In this document: piece by piece, positions 31,943-42,049 of the stretch
Numbering within the stretch: position 1 is the first letter of the stretch
Layout of the letters: every line of letters starts with the position of its first letter
Assembly: GCF_014646675.1 (NCBI RefSeq)
Contig: NZ_BMNS01000002.1
Span: forward strand, 248,001-312,000
Source of the DNA: Lutibacter litoralis
GTDB lineage: Bacteria > Bacteroidota > Bacteroidia > Flavobacteriales > Flavobacteriaceae
Reading direction: 5' to 3'
Length of the DNA: 64,000 bases
Translations under genes and position numbers: made by a program
The notes under the pieces: generated by a model
Told to the model about the DNA's origin: nothing
What the model saw: the letters and a program-made list of their open reading frames with translations, nothing else
Database searches by the model: none

Positions 31943-33169
31943 TTATCGCAACTTTAATGTTACTATTGTTAACACCGCTAACATTATACCTACAATCCAA
32001 AAGCGTGTTACAATCTTACTCTCATGGTAGCCAGATTTCTGATAATGATGATGCAAAGGTGACATTTTAAAAATGCGCCTTCCTTCTCCGTATTTTTTCT
32101 TTGTGTATTTAAAAAATCCAACTTGCAGTACAACAGATAAATTTTCAATTAAAAAGATGCCCGCTAAAATTGGAATTAATAATTCTTTACGAACCGAAAT
32201 TGCTAAAACAGCAATAATCCCTCCAATAGTTAAACTTCCTGTGTCTCCCATAAACACTTGGGCTGGATAGGTATTATACCATAAAAAACCGACTAAAGCA
32301 CCAACAAAAGCAGCAATAAAAATGGTCATCTCTCCTGAGTTCGGTATGTACATTACATCTAAATAATCTGCAAAAATGATGTTTCCAGAAACCCATGCGA
32401 AAATCCCTAAGGTTAATACAATTATAGCCGAAGAACCTGCTGCCAAACCATCTATACCGTCTGTTAAATTTGCCCCGTTTGAAACTGCTGTTATAATAAA
32501 TATTACAATAGGAATAAAAATTATCCATGCATAATTTCTTAATCCATCTCCAAATAAATCTAGTACTGCGGCATAATCTAACTCATTATTTTTTAAGAAT
32601 GGAATGGTTGTTTTTGTTGATTTTTGTGCATCAGCAAATAAAACTGGAATCCCCTCTTCTGTTTCATATTGAAATTTTTGAGGTAATTTTTCTTTCATGG
32701 TAACATCTGGATGGAAATACAACATTACTCCTACAAAAATTCCAAGAGTAATTTGACCTAAAACCTTAAATCTTCCTTTTAAACCTTGCTTATTTTTTCT
32801 GAAAATTTTAATATAATCATCAATAAAACCAATTGTTCCCATCCAAATTGTTGTAACTAACAATATGATGATATAAACATTGTCGATTTTAGAGATTAAC
32901 AATACAGGTATTATTGTGGCAAGAATAATTATAATACCACCCATTGTTGGTGTTCCTGCTTTTTCAACTTGGCCTTCTAAGCCTAAATCTCTAACAGACT
33001 CTCCAACTTGTTTATATCTCAAATAATTTATAATTCGTTTCCCATAAATTGTAGAAAACAATAATGAAACAATAAATGCCATTGCAGAGCGAAACGAAAT
33101 ATACTGAAACAAACCAGCTCCGGCTAAATCGTAATTTGTGTCTAAATATTCAAATAAATAATATAGCAT
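31943..33169 (-). CDS. mraY: phospho-MurNAc-pentapeptide translocase
   Basis: A 408-residue integral membrane enzyme that forms lipid I. It shows the conserved PTMGGIIII, the Asp-rich [30 protein letters not shown], and [11 protein letters not shown] followed by the [15 protein letters not shown] histidine motif. It is about 45 residues longer than the E. coli enzyme because of an insert at about 150-200, a common feature in Bacteroidota. Four bp from murE. Confidence 0.97.
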   Translation of the reverse strand: MLYYLFEYLDTNYDLAGAGLFQYISFRSAMAFIVSLLFSTIYGKRIINYLRYKQVGESVRDLGLEGQVEKAGTPTMGGIIIILATIIPVLLISKIDNVYIIILLVTTIWMGTIGFIDDYIKIFRKNKQGLKGRFKVLGQITLGIFVGVMLYFHPDVTMKEKLPQKFQYETEEGIPVLFADAQKSTKTTIPFLKNNELDYAAVLDLFGDGLRNYAWIIFIPIVIFIITAVSNGANLTDGIDGLAAGSSAIIVLTLGIFAWVSGNIIFADYLDVMYIPNSGEMTIFIAAFVGALVGFLWYNTYPAQVFMGDTGSLTIGGIIAVLAISVRKELLIPILAGIFLIENLSVVLQVGFFKYTKKKYGEGRRIFKMSPLHHHYQKSGYHESKIVTRFWIVGIMLAVLTIVTLKLR

Positions 33170-33173
33170 TGTA

Positions 33174-34637
33174 TTAGTTTTCTATAGCTTTTAATAATTG
33201 TGATATTTTTTCGTAATCATCAAAATGTGAGCGTTCACCTTTTACTTCTTGATACGTTTCGTGTCCCTTTCCAGCAATTAAAATAATATCTCCTTTTTTT
33301 GCCAGTTTAGTTGCTGTTTTTATCGCCTGTTCTCTATCTAAAACTGATAGTGTTTTTTTATAATTATGTGCTTCTACCCCCGTTTCAATTTGGTTAATAA
33401 TTGTTTGAGGATCTTCATTTCGTGGGTTATCTGAAGTAAATATGACTTGTGTACTAAGTTGAGATGCTATACGCCCCATAACAGGGCGTTTAGCTTTATC
33501 TCGATTTCCACCGCATCCCACAACGGTAATAACTTGTTCGTTTCCAGTTCTTATATCGTTAATAGTTTCCAATACGTTTTTTAGTGCGTCGGGAGTGTGT
33601 GCATAATCAATTATTGCAATAATCCCTTCGTTTGAAGTAAAGTGTTGAAACCTTCCTGACACATTCTCTAATTCACTAATTAAGGTTAAAGCTTCAGTAG
33701 ACTCCAGCCCTAATAATTGCGAAACTCCATAAACTGCAACTACATTATAGGCATTAAAACTTCCAATTAATTTTATCCAAACTTCATTTTCATTTATAGC
33801 TAAAAACAATCCAGAAAATTGATTTTCTAAAATTTTGGCCTTGTAATCTGCCATTGTTTTTAAGGCATAGGTATATTTTTTAGCTTGTGTATTTTGAAGC
33901 ATAACCATACCATTTTTATCATCAATATTTACCAAAGAAAATGCTGATTTCGGTAAGTTGTCAAAAAAGGATTTTTTGACATCTCTGTATTCTTTAAATG
34001 TAGAATGGTAATCTAAATGATCGTGCGTTAAGTTGGTATAAACGCCTCCCTCAAAATGTAAACCTGTTGTTCTTTTTTGATGAATTCCATGTGAACTCAC
34101 TTCCATAAAACAAAAATCTACACCAGCTTCCACCATTTTATATAAATAGCTATTTATTACAATGGAATCTGGAGTTGTATGAGTTGCATTAAACTGCTGA
34201 TTATCAACAAAAACAGTAACGGTAGATAACAAACCTGTTTTAAAACCAGCTTTTTTAAATAATTTATATAACAATGTTGCAATGGTTGTTTTACCATTTG
34301 TTCCAGTTATTCCAATTAATTTTAATTTTGAAGATGGATTGTCATAAAAATTAGCCGCCATTATTGCTAAGGCCTCGTTAGAATCTTCAACCTTAATATA
34401 AGTAACATTAGCATCAAGATCTATTGGAAATTCCTCACATACAATTACTTTAGCCCCTAATTTAATAGCAGTATCTATAAATTTATGTCCATCAAAAATC
34501 AACCCCTTTTGAGCAACAAATAAATCATTTGATTGTATTTTTCTTGAATCAAATTGTATGGAATTAATTAGCACCTCCGTACTTCCCTGAATTGCATTAA
34601 TTCTAACCTTATACAATATGTCTTTAACTACTTTCAA
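33174..34637 (-). CDS. murE: UDP-MurNAc-tripeptide synthetase (meso-DAP adding)
   Basis: A 487-residue Mur ligase. The P-loop is [19 protein letters not shown] (about 109-127), with [10 protein letters not shown] and [13 protein letters not shown] in the central domain. The C-terminal DNPRNEDP motif (near 405) is the signature of enzymes that add meso-diaminopimelate rather than lysine. Cytoplasmic. Directly follows ftsI with no gap. Confidence 0.97.
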   Translation of the reverse strand: MKVVKDILYKVRINAIQGSTEVLINSIQFDSRKIQSNDLFVAQKGLIFDGHKFIDTAIKLGAKVIVCEEFPIDLDANVTYIKVEDSNEALAIMAANFYDNPSSKLKLIGITGTNGKTTIATLLYKLFKKAGFKTGLLSTVTVFVDNQQFNATHTTPDSIVINSYLYKMVEAGVDFCFMEVSSHGIHQKRTTGLHFEGGVYTNLTHDHLDYHSTFKEYRDVKKSFFDNLPKSAFSLVNIDDKNGMVMLQNTQAKKYTYALKTMADYKAKILENQFSGLFLAINENEVWIKLIGSFNAYNVVAVYGVSQLLGLESTEALTLISELENVSGRFQHFTSNEGIIAIIDYAHTPDALKNVLETINDIRTGNEQVITVVGCGGNRDKAKRPVMGRIASQLSTQVIFTSDNPRNEDPQTIINQIETGVEAHNYKKTLSVLDREQAIKTATKLAKKGDIILIAGKGHETYQEVKGERSHFDDYEKISQLLKAIEN

Positions 34638-36629
34638 CTAAGATAATTTTATTTTGATTGTTGTTCCTTTTACTAATTTTTCACCTTCATTAAGCGATTG
34701 TTCCACTACTTTTCCATTTCCTGAATAATTCACTTTTAATCCTAAATTTTCAAGTAAAGAAATGGCGTCCATAGCCGCCATTCCTTTTACATTCGGGATT
34801 GAATTAAATTCCTTATTAGCTAGGGTATAATATTTTTCGAAATCATTTTTAACGCTTTCAAAATCTGGGGTTTCACTTTCAACTTCGTTAATTATATGAT
34901 TTGTTGTATAAATTTTTTGTGCAATATCTTTAAAAACAGGTCCAGAAACATCTGCACCATAAAAACCTGTTTTAGTATTTGGTTTATGAATTACCACAAT
35001 GCAAGAGTATTTGGGGTTTTCTGCAGGAAAATATCCTGTAAACGAAGAGATATATTTCTTGTCTTTTAACCATTGTTCATAATTTCCATATTCTACACGT
35101 GCAGTTCCTGTTTTTCCTGCCATTGAAAAATCTTCAGAATATAATTTTCTTCCAGTACCTCGAAACACAACATTTTTAAGTATTTCTTGAATTTTAGCGA
35201 TTGTTTCTTTAGAACAAATTGCTTTATTTATAACTTCTTTTTCAAAAGATTCTACGTGCTTGTTCCAAGATCTTATTTCTTTTACAAACCTAGGTTTCAC
35301 CATTTCTCCGTTATTAGCAATGGCATTGTAAAAGGTCAATGTTTGTAATGGTGTTAATTTTAAATTATAACCATAAGCTATAGATGGTAGTGCATTTTTA
35401 CTCCACAAACTGTGTTCTGGCCCTGGAATTAAAGGCGCTCCTTCTCCTTTAATTGGCAGTCCTAGTTTATCGTTCAAATTCATTTTATATAATGAATTGA
35501 TAAATTTTTCTGGATTATCCCCAAAATTTTCTTCAATTAATCTAGCGAATGCAATATTTGAAGACACTTCCAATGCACGAGCGGCTGATATTTCTCCATA
35601 ACCACCACGTTTAGAATCATTAATATACCTTCCATACATTCTATACCTTCCTGTTCCAGTATCAACAATTGTACTTGTATCAATAGCTCCAGATTCTAGA
35701 GCCGCAACCATTGCCATTAATTTAAATGCTGAGCCTGGCTCATGTGATTCATAAACTGCGTAATTTCGCTTTTCATAGTACTTTCCTTCTGAACTTCTTC
35801 CTAAATTAGAAATTGCTTTAACTTCTCCTGTTTTGGTTTCCATTACAACTACGCAACCATGTTCAGCTTCATAATACTCTAATTGCCTTAGTAAAGAATG
35901 ATGTGCAATATCTTGAATATTCACATTTAACGTTGTTACTATATCTTTACCGTTTATTGGTTCTTTTTCATTTCTATCATTTATAGGTTTCCATTGACCT
36001 TTTGCTATTTTTTGTTTTAACCTTAAGCCATTTTTACCTGTTAAGTATTTTCTATATGCTCCCTCAATTCCTGGCGCACCTCTATAATCATCATAACCAA
36101 TGGTTCTTTCTGCAACTTTATTTAAAGGATGTGCTCTAACAGTAGATTGCTCTGCTATAAATCCACCTTTATACATTCCTAAATTAAAAATTGGAAAACT
36201 TTTAATTTTTATATACTCCGTATATCCCAATTTTCTAGTTATAAATAAATACCTATTCTTAGTATTCCTAGCTTTTCTAATTTTTCGTTCCCAATGCGCA
36301 GTTGTATTACCCAACATTTTAGACAGCTCCTGCGATAAACTTCTTACATTTTTTTCGAATACCTCACTATTAACAGTAAAAGCATCCATCCTGATTTCAT
36401 ATTGAGACATTGAAGTTGCGAGCAAACTGCCATCAGCAGAAAAAACACTACCTCTATTTGCATAAATGGTATCGTTTCTTAATGTTAATTGCTCCGATAA
36501 ATTTCTGTATTTATCTCCGTCTGAAAACTGAATATCGGTTAACCTAAAAATAATAGCCACCAAAAAAAGCGCTATAATAATAACTACAACGTACAATTTA
36601 TTTAATATGCCCTTTTTGGTTGTTGCCAA
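34638..36629 (-). CDS. ftsI: septal peptidoglycan transpeptidase (PBP3/FtsI) with C-terminal PASTA domain
   Basis: A 663-residue class B penicillin-binding protein. One membrane helix (about 11-30) precedes the dimerisation domain and the transpeptidase domain, with active-site Ser300 and Lys303 in EPGSAFKL, the SSN motif in EVSSNIAFARL, and KTGT in MAGKTGTARVEY. One PASTA domain (about 608-663, IPNVKGMAAMDAISLLENLG) closes the protein, as in Gram-positive and Bacteroidota division PBPs. It works with FtsW. Confidence 0.96.
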   Translation of the reverse strand: MATTKKGILNKLYVVVIIIALFLVAIIFRLTDIQFSDGDKYRNLSEQLTLRNDTIYANRGSVFSADGSLLATSMSQYEIRMDAFTVNSEVFEKNVRSLSQELSKMLGNTTAHWERKIRKARNTKNRYLFITRKLGYTEYIKIKSFPIFNLGMYKGGFIAEQSTVRAHPLNKVAERTIGYDDYRGAPGIEGAYRKYLTGKNGLRLKQKIAKGQWKPINDRNEKEPINGKDIVTTLNVNIQDIAHHSLLRQLEYYEAEHGCVVVMETKTGEVKAISNLGRSSEGKYYEKRNYAVYESHEPGSAFKLMAMVAALESGAIDTSTIVDTGTGRYRMYGRYINDSKRGGYGEISAARALEVSSNIAFARLIEENFGDNPEKFINSLYKMNLNDKLGLPIKGEGAPLIPGPEHSLWSKNALPSIAYGYNLKLTPLQTLTFYNAIANNGEMVKPRFVKEIRSWNKHVESFEKEVINKAICSKETIAKIQEILKNVVFRGTGRKLYSEDFSMAGKTGTARVEYGNYEQWLKDKKYISSFTGYFPAENPKYSCIVVIHKPNTKTGFYGADVSGPVFKDIAQKIYTTNHIINEVESETPDFESVKNDFEKYYTLANKEFNSIPNVKGMAAMDAISLLENLGLKVNYSGNGKVVEQSLNEGEKLVKGTTIKIKLS

Positions 36630-36636
36630 TTTTTGA

Positions 36637-36963
36637 TTATTTTTTTGAAATTACTTTTATTACTTGTGGTGGTTGTTCACTTGGTTTTATACCCAAATCA
36701 ATCACTTTTTTGCGAACTGTTGATTCCAATCGCATTCCCATTGAAATTGAACGTTTATCTAAAAACTCTGCTCTTAGCTCTTTAATTTCATTTGTTAATT
36801 TTGCAATTTCCATTACTTTTTTATCAGAACTATGGGAGCTTGCTATCATCAACAACAATAAAGCAACTACAAACAGTATAAATCGCCAGTTTTTAAAGGA
36901 GTCTTTGTTTACTAAAAAATCTCCTTTTAATAGGTTGAATATGCTAGATTTTATAGCTGACAT
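36637..36963 (-). CDS. ftsL: FtsL-like cell division protein
   Basis: A 108-residue bitopic protein with a membrane helix (about 28-42, FILFVVALLLLMIA) followed by a heptad-type coiled coil (KVMEIAKLTNEIKELRAEFL), ending in a short periplasmic tail. Sequence similarity to FtsL is weak in all bacteria; the call rests on topology and the invariant position between rsmH and ftsI. It starts one base after the rsmH stop. Confidence 0.85.
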   Translation of the reverse strand: MSAIKSSIFNLLKGDFLVNKDSFKNWRFILFVVALLLLMIASSHSSDKKVMEIAKLTNEIKELRAEFLDKRSISMGMRLESTVRKKVIDLGIKPSEQPPQVIKVISKK

Positions 36964-37860
36964 TTATTTAATTGTTGCAATTCTTAATTTGGCACTTCTA
37001 GCTCTATTATTTTTCTTTATTTCAGAAAAGCTTGGAATTATTAATTTCCCAACTTTTTTCATTGGCACACTTACATGGCCAAACATGTCCTTTTCTGGCT
37101 CACCCTCAAACAATCCACTTCTAATAAATCTTTTCACCAATCTATCTTCTAAAGAATGGTATGATATCACGCTTAGCCTTCCATTTTTATTCAGTAATTC
37201 AGGTATTTGCAATAAAAATTCTTTCAATACTTCTATTTCCTGATTTACCTCTATACGAATACCTTGAAATATTTGTGCTAAAATTTTATGCTCAACAGAT
37301 TTTGGCACAAACTCACTTAACACTTCTTTAAGCTCAAAACTTGTTTTAATTTTTTTTTCAGAACGTGCTGCAACTATTTTTTTTGCTATTGCTCTTGCAT
37401 TTCTAAGCTCGCTGTATTGAAATAACACATCGCTTAACCTCTCTTCTTCATATGTATTAACCACTTCAAAAGCAGACAATCCACTCGTTTGATTCATTCG
37501 CATATCTAAATCCGCGTCAAACCTTGTAGAAAATCCACGTTCAGCTTCATCAAATTGATGTGATGAAACACCTAAATCAGCTAAAATCCCATCCACTTTT
37601 TTAACACCATAGAACCTTAAATATCTTTTTATGAATCTAAAATTTTGAGGAATCAACGTGAATCTTGGATCGTCAATTTCATTTCTTTGCGCATCCTCAT
37701 CCTGATCAAAAGCAAATAACTTTCCGTGCTCATTCAGTCTACTCAAAATCTCTTTTGAATGTCCACCACCTCCAAAAGTAACATCCACATAAATGCCGTC
37801 TGGTTTAATATTTAAACCATCAACACTCTCTTTTAATAAAACCGGACTATGATATTCCAT
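36964..37860 (-). CDS. rsmH: 16S rRNA (cytosine(1402)-N(4))-methyltransferase
   Basis: A 298-residue SAM-dependent methyltransferase of the MraW/RsmH family. It starts MEYHSPVLLKESVDGL, then DVTFGGGGHSKEIL (SAM loop), ADLGVSSHQFDEAERGFS and the late VISYHSLEDRLVKRF block. The second ATG (37860) gives the standard family N-terminus; the first (37875) would add five residues. It overlaps the mraZ 3' end by 14 bp. Confidence 0.96.
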   Translation of the reverse strand: MEYHSPVLLKESVDGLNIKPDGIYVDVTFGGGGHSKEILSRLNEHGKLFAFDQDEDAQRNEIDDPRFTLIPQNFRFIKRYLRFYGVKKVDGILADLGVSSHQFDEAERGFSTRFDADLDMRMNQTSGLSAFEVVNTYEEERLSDVLFQYSELRNARAIAKKIVAARSEKKIKTSFELKEVLSEFVPKSVEHKILAQIFQGIRIEVNQEIEVLKEFLLQIPELLNKNGRLSVISYHSLEDRLVKRFIRSGLFEGEPEKDMFGHVSVPMKKVGKLIIPSFSEIKKNNRARSAKLRIATIK

Positions 37861-38317
37861 TGTTATTATTTGCATTACCCATTACTTCTTCTGCCAAATC
37901 TGCGGTATCTCCTGCTGCATCATCAATTGCTGTTTCATACTTATCTTTATCCCAGATTTCAATAATATTTACTGCCGAAGACAGTACAACATTTTTTGAA
38001 ATTCCTGCAAAAAATTGCAAATCTTTAGGTATCAATAACCTTCCTGAAGCATCTAATTCAACAATTTTAACACCTGCTGTAAATCGGCGAATAAAATCGT
38101 TGTTCTTTTTAACAAATCTGTTTAATTTATTTACTTCTGCCATTAAAATATTCCATTCATTCATCGGATATAATTCTAAACACGGCTGAAATAAGGAACG
38201 TTTTAACACAAAACCATCTTGTAAAATTGGATTTAACTGCTTCTTTAAAGCAGCAGAAAGCAATAGCCGCCCCTTGGCATCAGCTTTTCCCTCATATGTT
38301 CCAATTAAATTTATCAT
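37847..38317 (-). CDS. mraZ: transcriptional regulator MraZ
   Basis: A 156-residue protein with two SpoVT/AbrB-like domains. Each carries the DxxGR-type motif (DAKGRLLLSAALKKQ near 12-26 and LDASGRLLIPKDL near 90). MraZ forms a ring and represses the dcw operon by binding TGGG repeats, which are visible just upstream at 38354-38378. The ATG at 38317 gives the family start MINLIGTYEGKAD; a longer reading from 38368 would run through the promoter. Confidence 0.96.
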   Translation of the reverse strand: MINLIGTYEGKADAKGRLLLSAALKKQLNPILQDGFVLKRSLFQPCLELYPMNEWNILMAEVNKLNRFVKKNNDFIRRFTAGVKIVELDASGRLLIPKDLQFFAGISKNVVLSSAVNIIEIWDKDKYETAIDDAAGDTADLAEEVMGNANNNNGIS

Positions 38318-38335
38318 TACGACTTTGTATAAAAT

Positions 38336-38378
38336 CAAAAATATAAATTTTTTCCCACATTTTTCCACTTTTCCCCAC
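38336..38378 (-). promoter_or_regulatory. mraZ promoter with three MraZ-type TGGG repeats
   Basis: On the minus strand three repeats, GTGGGGAAAA, GTGGAAAAAT and GTGGGAAAAA, follow each other with an exact 10-bp period (cores at 38373-38378, 38363-38368 and 38354-38358). This is the arrangement known for MraZ operators. Immediately downstream is TATTTTTG (38336-38343), a perfect TAnnTTTG box, about 19 bp from the mraZ ATG. The repeats therefore overlap the -33 region, suited to autorepression. Confidence 0.8.
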
Positions 38379-38493
38379 TTTGTTGATAACTTTTACCACT
38401 TATAATGTATTTAAGGCTAATTTTTTGAAAAACAAGGAATTAATAAATAAATTAGACGCACTTATAAAAAAAGGTTTTTTTAGAAAAAAAAAC

Positions 38494-38501
38494 TACCTTT
38501 G
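38494..38501 (+). promoter_or_regulatory. -7 box for the alpha/beta hydrolase-engB unit
   Basis: TACCTTTG is a perfect match to TAnnTTTG, 25 bp upstream of the ATG at 38527, in a T-rich then A-rich setting. A T run sits at the -33 position rather than a clear TTTG. Confidence 0.6.
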
Positions 38502-38526
38502 TAATAAGCTTAAAATTTAAAAATTA

Positions 38527-39291
38527 ATGAGCAAAAATCTTATTGAAGAAAATAAATTCAAGTATGTAGAGGCTGGAGAAGGGCAACCAATGATTGTTCT
38601 TCATGGGCTTATGGGAGGTTTAAGCAATTTTGAAGGAGTACTTAACCATTTTTCTAAACAAGGATACAAAGTTATAATTCCTGTATTGCCGATATACACC
38701 TTACCACTCCTAAAAACCAATGTAAAGAACTTATCAAAGTTTTTAAAAGACTTTATGGCTTATAAAAAAATTGACAAAGCAATTCTAATTGGAAATTCTT
38801 TAGGAGGACATATTGGATTGTATTTTACAAAATTAAATCCAAAAAAAGTTACCGCTTTAGTGTTAGCTGGCAGCTCAGGTTTATATGAAAAATCTATGGG
38901 TGATACCTACCCCAAAAGAGGAAATTACGAATATATAAAGAAAAAAACCGAAGAAGTTTTTTACGATCCAAAGGTCGCTACAAAAGAGGCTATCGACGAA
39001 ATATATGAATCTGTAAATGATAGACATAAGGTAATAAGAACCTTGGCAATTGCAAAAAGTGCTATTAGACACAATATGGCAAAAGATTTACCAGCAATGA
39101 ACATTCCAACTTGTGTTATTTGGGGGAAAAATGACAATGTTACTCCTCCAGGAGTAGCCATAGATTTTGAAAAATTAATGCCTGATGCTGATTTGTTTTG
39201 GATTGATAAATGTGGACATGCACCTATGATGGAACATCCTGATGAATTTAATCGAATTCTTGATTCTTGGTTGAAAGACAGAAACCTTTAA
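38527..39291 (+). CDS. alpha/beta hydrolase
   Basis: A 254-residue cytoplasmic alpha/beta-fold hydrolase. The oxyanion motif is LHGLMGG (about 25-31), the nucleophile elbow GNSLGG (Ser near 91), the acid in WGKNDNVTPP and the His in CGHAPMMEHP near the C-terminus. The substrate cannot be deduced. It heads a short unit with engB (3 bp gap) and an rRNA/tRNA modification gene, an association seen commonly next to the dcw cluster in Flavobacteriia. Confidence 0.9.
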   Translation: MSKNLIEENKFKYVEAGEGQPMIVLHGLMGGLSNFEGVLNHFSKQGYKVIIPVLPIYTLPLLKTNVKNLSKFLKDFMAYKKIDKAILIGNSLGGHIGLYFTKLNPKKVTALVLAGSSGLYEKSMGDTYPKRGNYEYIKKKTEEVFYDPKVATKEAIDEIYESVNDRHKVIRTLAIAKSAIRHNMAKDLPAMNIPTCVIWGKNDNVTPPGVAIDFEKLMPDADLFWIDKCGHAPMMEHPDEFNRILDSWLKDRNL

Positions 39292-39294
39292 AAA

Positions 39295-39906
39295 ATGAAA
39301 ATTAAAACCGCTGATTTTGTAATAAGCAATAGTGACGTAGCTAAATGCCCAAAAGAACGGTTAGCTGAATATGCTTTTATTGGCCGTTCTAATGTTGGAA
39401 AATCTTCTTTAATCAATATGCTAACTGGTCAAAATAAATTAGCCAAAACTTCTGGAAGACCAGGAAAAACCCAGTTAATAAATCATTTTAAAATTAATAA
39501 TAATTGGTTTTTGGTAGATTTACCAGGGTACGGGTATGCAAAAGTTTCAAAAAGCGTAAAAAAAACCTTTCAAAGCTTTATAAAAAATTACTTTCTACAA
39601 AGAGAACAACTTATCTGTACATTTGTTTTAATTGATTGTAGGCATGAACCTCAAAAAATTGATATGGAATTTATGGAGTTTTTAGGTGAGAATGAAATTC
39701 CTTTCTCAATTATTTTTACAAAATCTGATAAAATAAAACTTTCAGAATTGAATAGAAATATTAAAAACTATTCAAAAAAAATGACCCAAACTCTTTGGGA
39801 AGAAATGCCTAAATATTTTATAACCTCCGCAACTTCTTCTGATGGAAAAGAAGAGCTACTAACCTATATTGATGAAATAAATCAACAATTAGAAATATCT
39901 TCTTAA
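39295..39906 (+). CDS. engB: ribosome biogenesis GTP-binding protein EngB/YsxC
   Basis: A 203-residue GTPase of the TrmE-Era-EngA family needed for late 50S assembly. G1 is GRSNVGKSS (about 31-39), G2 lies in SGRPGKTQ, G3 is [11 protein letters not shown]4 is TKSDK and G5 is SATSSD. Size is typical. The stop codon is immediately followed by the next ATG. Confidence 0.96.
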   Translation: MKIKTADFVISNSDVAKCPKERLAEYAFIGRSNVGKSSLINMLTGQNKLAKTSGRPGKTQLINHFKINNNWFLVDLPGYGYAKVSKSVKKTFQSFIKNYFLQREQLICTFVLIDCRHEPQKIDMEFMEFLGENEIPFSIIFTKSDKIKLSELNRNIKNYSKKMTQTLWEEMPKYFITSATSSDGKEELLTYIDEINQQLEISS

Positions 39907-40593
39907 ATGGCTTCAACTAAAGGTAATTTAGAAGTTTTATTTGAGGATAATCACCTTATAATAGTCAATAAAAAATCTGGTGATATCGTTCAGGGAGATA
40001 AAACTGGAGACACACCATTAAGCGATATTATAAAACAATATATAAAGGAAAAATACAACAAGCCAGGGAATGTTTTTTTAGGTGTTGTGCATCGTTTAGA
40101 CAGGCCAACAACTGGCATTATAGTTTTTGCAAGAACCTCAAAAGCATTGGAACGTTTTAATAAAATGTTACGCAATAAAGACGTACACAAAACCTACTGG
40201 GCAGTTGTAAAGAACAAACCAAAAGAGTTGCAAAACACCCTTATTGGTTATTTAAGAAAAAACCCTAAAAACAATAAATCCACTTCTTATACTTCTGAAA
40301 TTGAAGGAAGCAAAAAAGCCATTCTTCATTATAAATTAATTAAGTCTCTAGATAATTACCATTTATTAGAAGTAGATTTAGAAACGGGTCGTCATCATCA
40401 AATTCGTTGTCAATTATCCTCAATTGGAAGTCCCATTAGAGGTGATCTAAAATATGGTTTTGATCGCAGCAATAAAGATGCAAGTATACATTTACACGCT
40501 CGTAAAATTGAGTTTACACATCCTGTTACTAAAGATCTTATTTCTATAATTGCCCCAACTCCAAATGAAGTTATTTGGAATGCTTGTAATTAA
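39907..40593 (+). CDS. RluA-family pseudouridine synthase
   Basis: A 228-residue pseudouridine synthase without an S4 domain. The catalytic Asp lies in GVVHRLDRPTTGIIVFA (about 58-74), with the LLEVDLETGRHHQIRCQL block and the late ASIHLHARKIEFTHP motif. Lack of the S4 domain and the size fit the TruC/RluA-type group. The RNA target cannot be told from sequence. It starts directly after the engB stop and is convergent with argH. Confidence 0.92.
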   Translation: MASTKGNLEVLFEDNHLIIVNKKSGDIVQGDKTGDTPLSDIIKQYIKEKYNKPGNVFLGVVHRLDRPTTGIIVFARTSKALERFNKMLRNKDVHKTYWAVVKNKPKELQNTLIGYLRKNPKNNKSTSYTSEIEGSKKAILHYKLIKSLDNYHLLEVDLETGRHHQIRCQLSSIGSPIRGDLKYGFDRSNKDASIHLHARKIEFTHPVTKDLISIIAPTPNEVIWNACN

Positions 40594-40670
40594 TTACGAA
40601 TTTTCAATCTATATAAGCCCCAAATCATCTTAATTACCAATAGTTTTATGACTCTACAACATCCTTGCAA

Positions 40671-41957
40671 CTAAAAACTATTTGCTCTTTTAAATTTAGC
40701 CACAATTTCATCCAAACATAAATTACCTAAACTTCCTTTATGGGTGTGATTTACAGCTTTATCTGGATTAAAATTACCATCATTTATATTTTTTCCTACT
40801 ATTTTATAAGCATCTCTAAACGGAGTTCCATTCTGCACTAGCTTATTAACCTCCTCAACACTAAACAAATACAAATACTTATCTTCTTCAACAATATCTT
40901 CTCTAACTTTAATATTTTGCAATGAATAGGTCAGCATTTCCAGACAAGATTTTAAGGTAGAAAATGAAGGAATTAATCCTTCTTTTAGCAATTGTAAATC
41001 CCTGTGATAACCACTTGGCAAATTATTAGTAATCATTGTAAACTCAATTGGCAATGCCTGTAGCTTATTACATTTCCCTCGAATTAACTCAAAAACATCT
41101 GGATTTTTTTTATGAGGCATAATACTTGAACCAGTTGTTAATTCATCTGGAAAAGAAATAAAATTAAAATTCTGACTCATATACAAACAAATATCCATAC
41201 TCATTTTAGCCAACGTTGCAGCTACAGAACTCAATCCAAATGAAACCGATTTTTCCAACTTTCCACGTCCCATTTGAGCTGCAACAGAATTGTATTTCAG
41301 TGTTTCAAAATTTAACAATTTGGTAGTTTCATCTCTATCAATTGGAAAAGAACTTCCATAACCAGCAGCTGAACCTAAAGGGTTTTGATCCGCCACTTTA
41401 TATGCTGCTTTTAAAAAGTAAATATCATCTATTAAGGTTTCTGCATACGCCGAAAACCACAATCCAAATGATGATGGCATTGCTACTTGTAAATGCGTAT
41501 AACCAGGTAATAATACATTTTTGTAACGTTCTGCCAACTTAATCAACAAATCAAATAAATCATCAACTCCTTCATTTATTTCAGTTAAAGCATCTTTTAA
41601 ATATAAATGTATATCGACTAAAACCTGATCGTTTCTAGAACGTGAGGTATGAATTTTTTTACCAGTATCTCCAAGTTTTTCAGTCAATAAATATTCAACT
41701 TTAGAGTGTACATCTTCAAAAGAATCTTCAATAGTAAATTCTCCAGATTCAATAGTTTTCAAAATAGCATTCAATTCAACTTCTAAATTTTTAATTTCTT
41801 CTGAAGTCAACAAGCCTATTTTATGTAACATCTTAGCGTGAGCTAAATTCCCAATTACATCATATTTTGCTAAAATTAAATCTAATTCCCTATCGTTTCC
41901 AACAGTGAAAATATCAATTTTTTTATCGGTTGAAAATCCTTTATCCCAAAGTTTCAT
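40671..41957 (-). CDS. argH: argininosuccinate lyase
   Basis: A 428-residue member of the fumarase/ASL superfamily that releases arginine and fumarate from argininosuccinate. It shows DVHSKVEYLLTEKLGD, TSRSRNDQV, YTHLQVAMPSSF and the signature GSSIMPHKKNPDVFELIRGK with the catalytic Ser. It is the last gene of the arginine operon. A weak 9-bp inverted repeat just past the stop (40639-40647 with 40674-40682) is not convincing as a terminator. Confidence 0.97.
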   Translation of the reverse strand: MKLWDKGFSTDKKIDIFTVGNDRELDLILAKYDVIGNLAHAKMLHKIGLLTSEEIKNLEVELNAILKTIESGEFTIEDSFEDVHSKVEYLLTEKLGDTGKKIHTSRSRNDQVLVDIHLYLKDALTEINEGVDDLFDLLIKLAERYKNVLLPGYTHLQVAMPSSFGLWFSAYAETLIDDIYFLKAAYKVADQNPLGSAAGYGSSFPIDRDETTKLLNFETLKYNSVAAQMGRGKLEKSVSFGLSSVAATLAKMSMDICLYMSQNFNFISFPDELTTGSSIMPHKKNPDVFELIRGKCNKLQALPIEFTMITNNLPSGYHRDLQLLKEGLIPSFSTLKSCLEMLTYSLQNIKVREDIVEEDKYLYLFSVEEVNKLVQNGTPFRDAYKIVGKNINDGNFNPDKAVNHTHKGSLGNLCLDEIVAKFKRANSF

Positions 41958-41974
41958 TTTATGTATGTTTAATG

Positions 41975-42049
41975 GTTAAATAGTTGAATGGTTTAATAGT
42001 GTTAAGATCTAAGTTAAACTTTTTAACCTTTTCACATTTCAACTTTTAA
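41975..42049. repeat. imperfect palindromic intergenic repeat between argH and argE
   Basis: GTTAAATAGTTGAATG at 41975-41990 matches the reverse complement of the sequence ending at 42050 apart from an indel. Further GGTTTAA/TTTAACC-like pairing is seen inside, so the whole gap could fold as one long hairpin. It resembles dispersed intergenic palindromes of Flavobacteriaceae. Copy number elsewhere is not visible here. Confidence 0.5.

Noticed and set aside
36620-37243. 207-codon plus-strand ORF opposite ftsL and rsmH
   Set aside because: Lies entirely antisense to two well-supported essential genes; its Ser/Phe/Leu-rich sequence is typical of a shadow frame.
40639-40682. Terminator between the RluA-family gene and argH
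   Set aside because: Only a 9-bp A/T stem with a 26-base loop that extends into argH; too weak to call.
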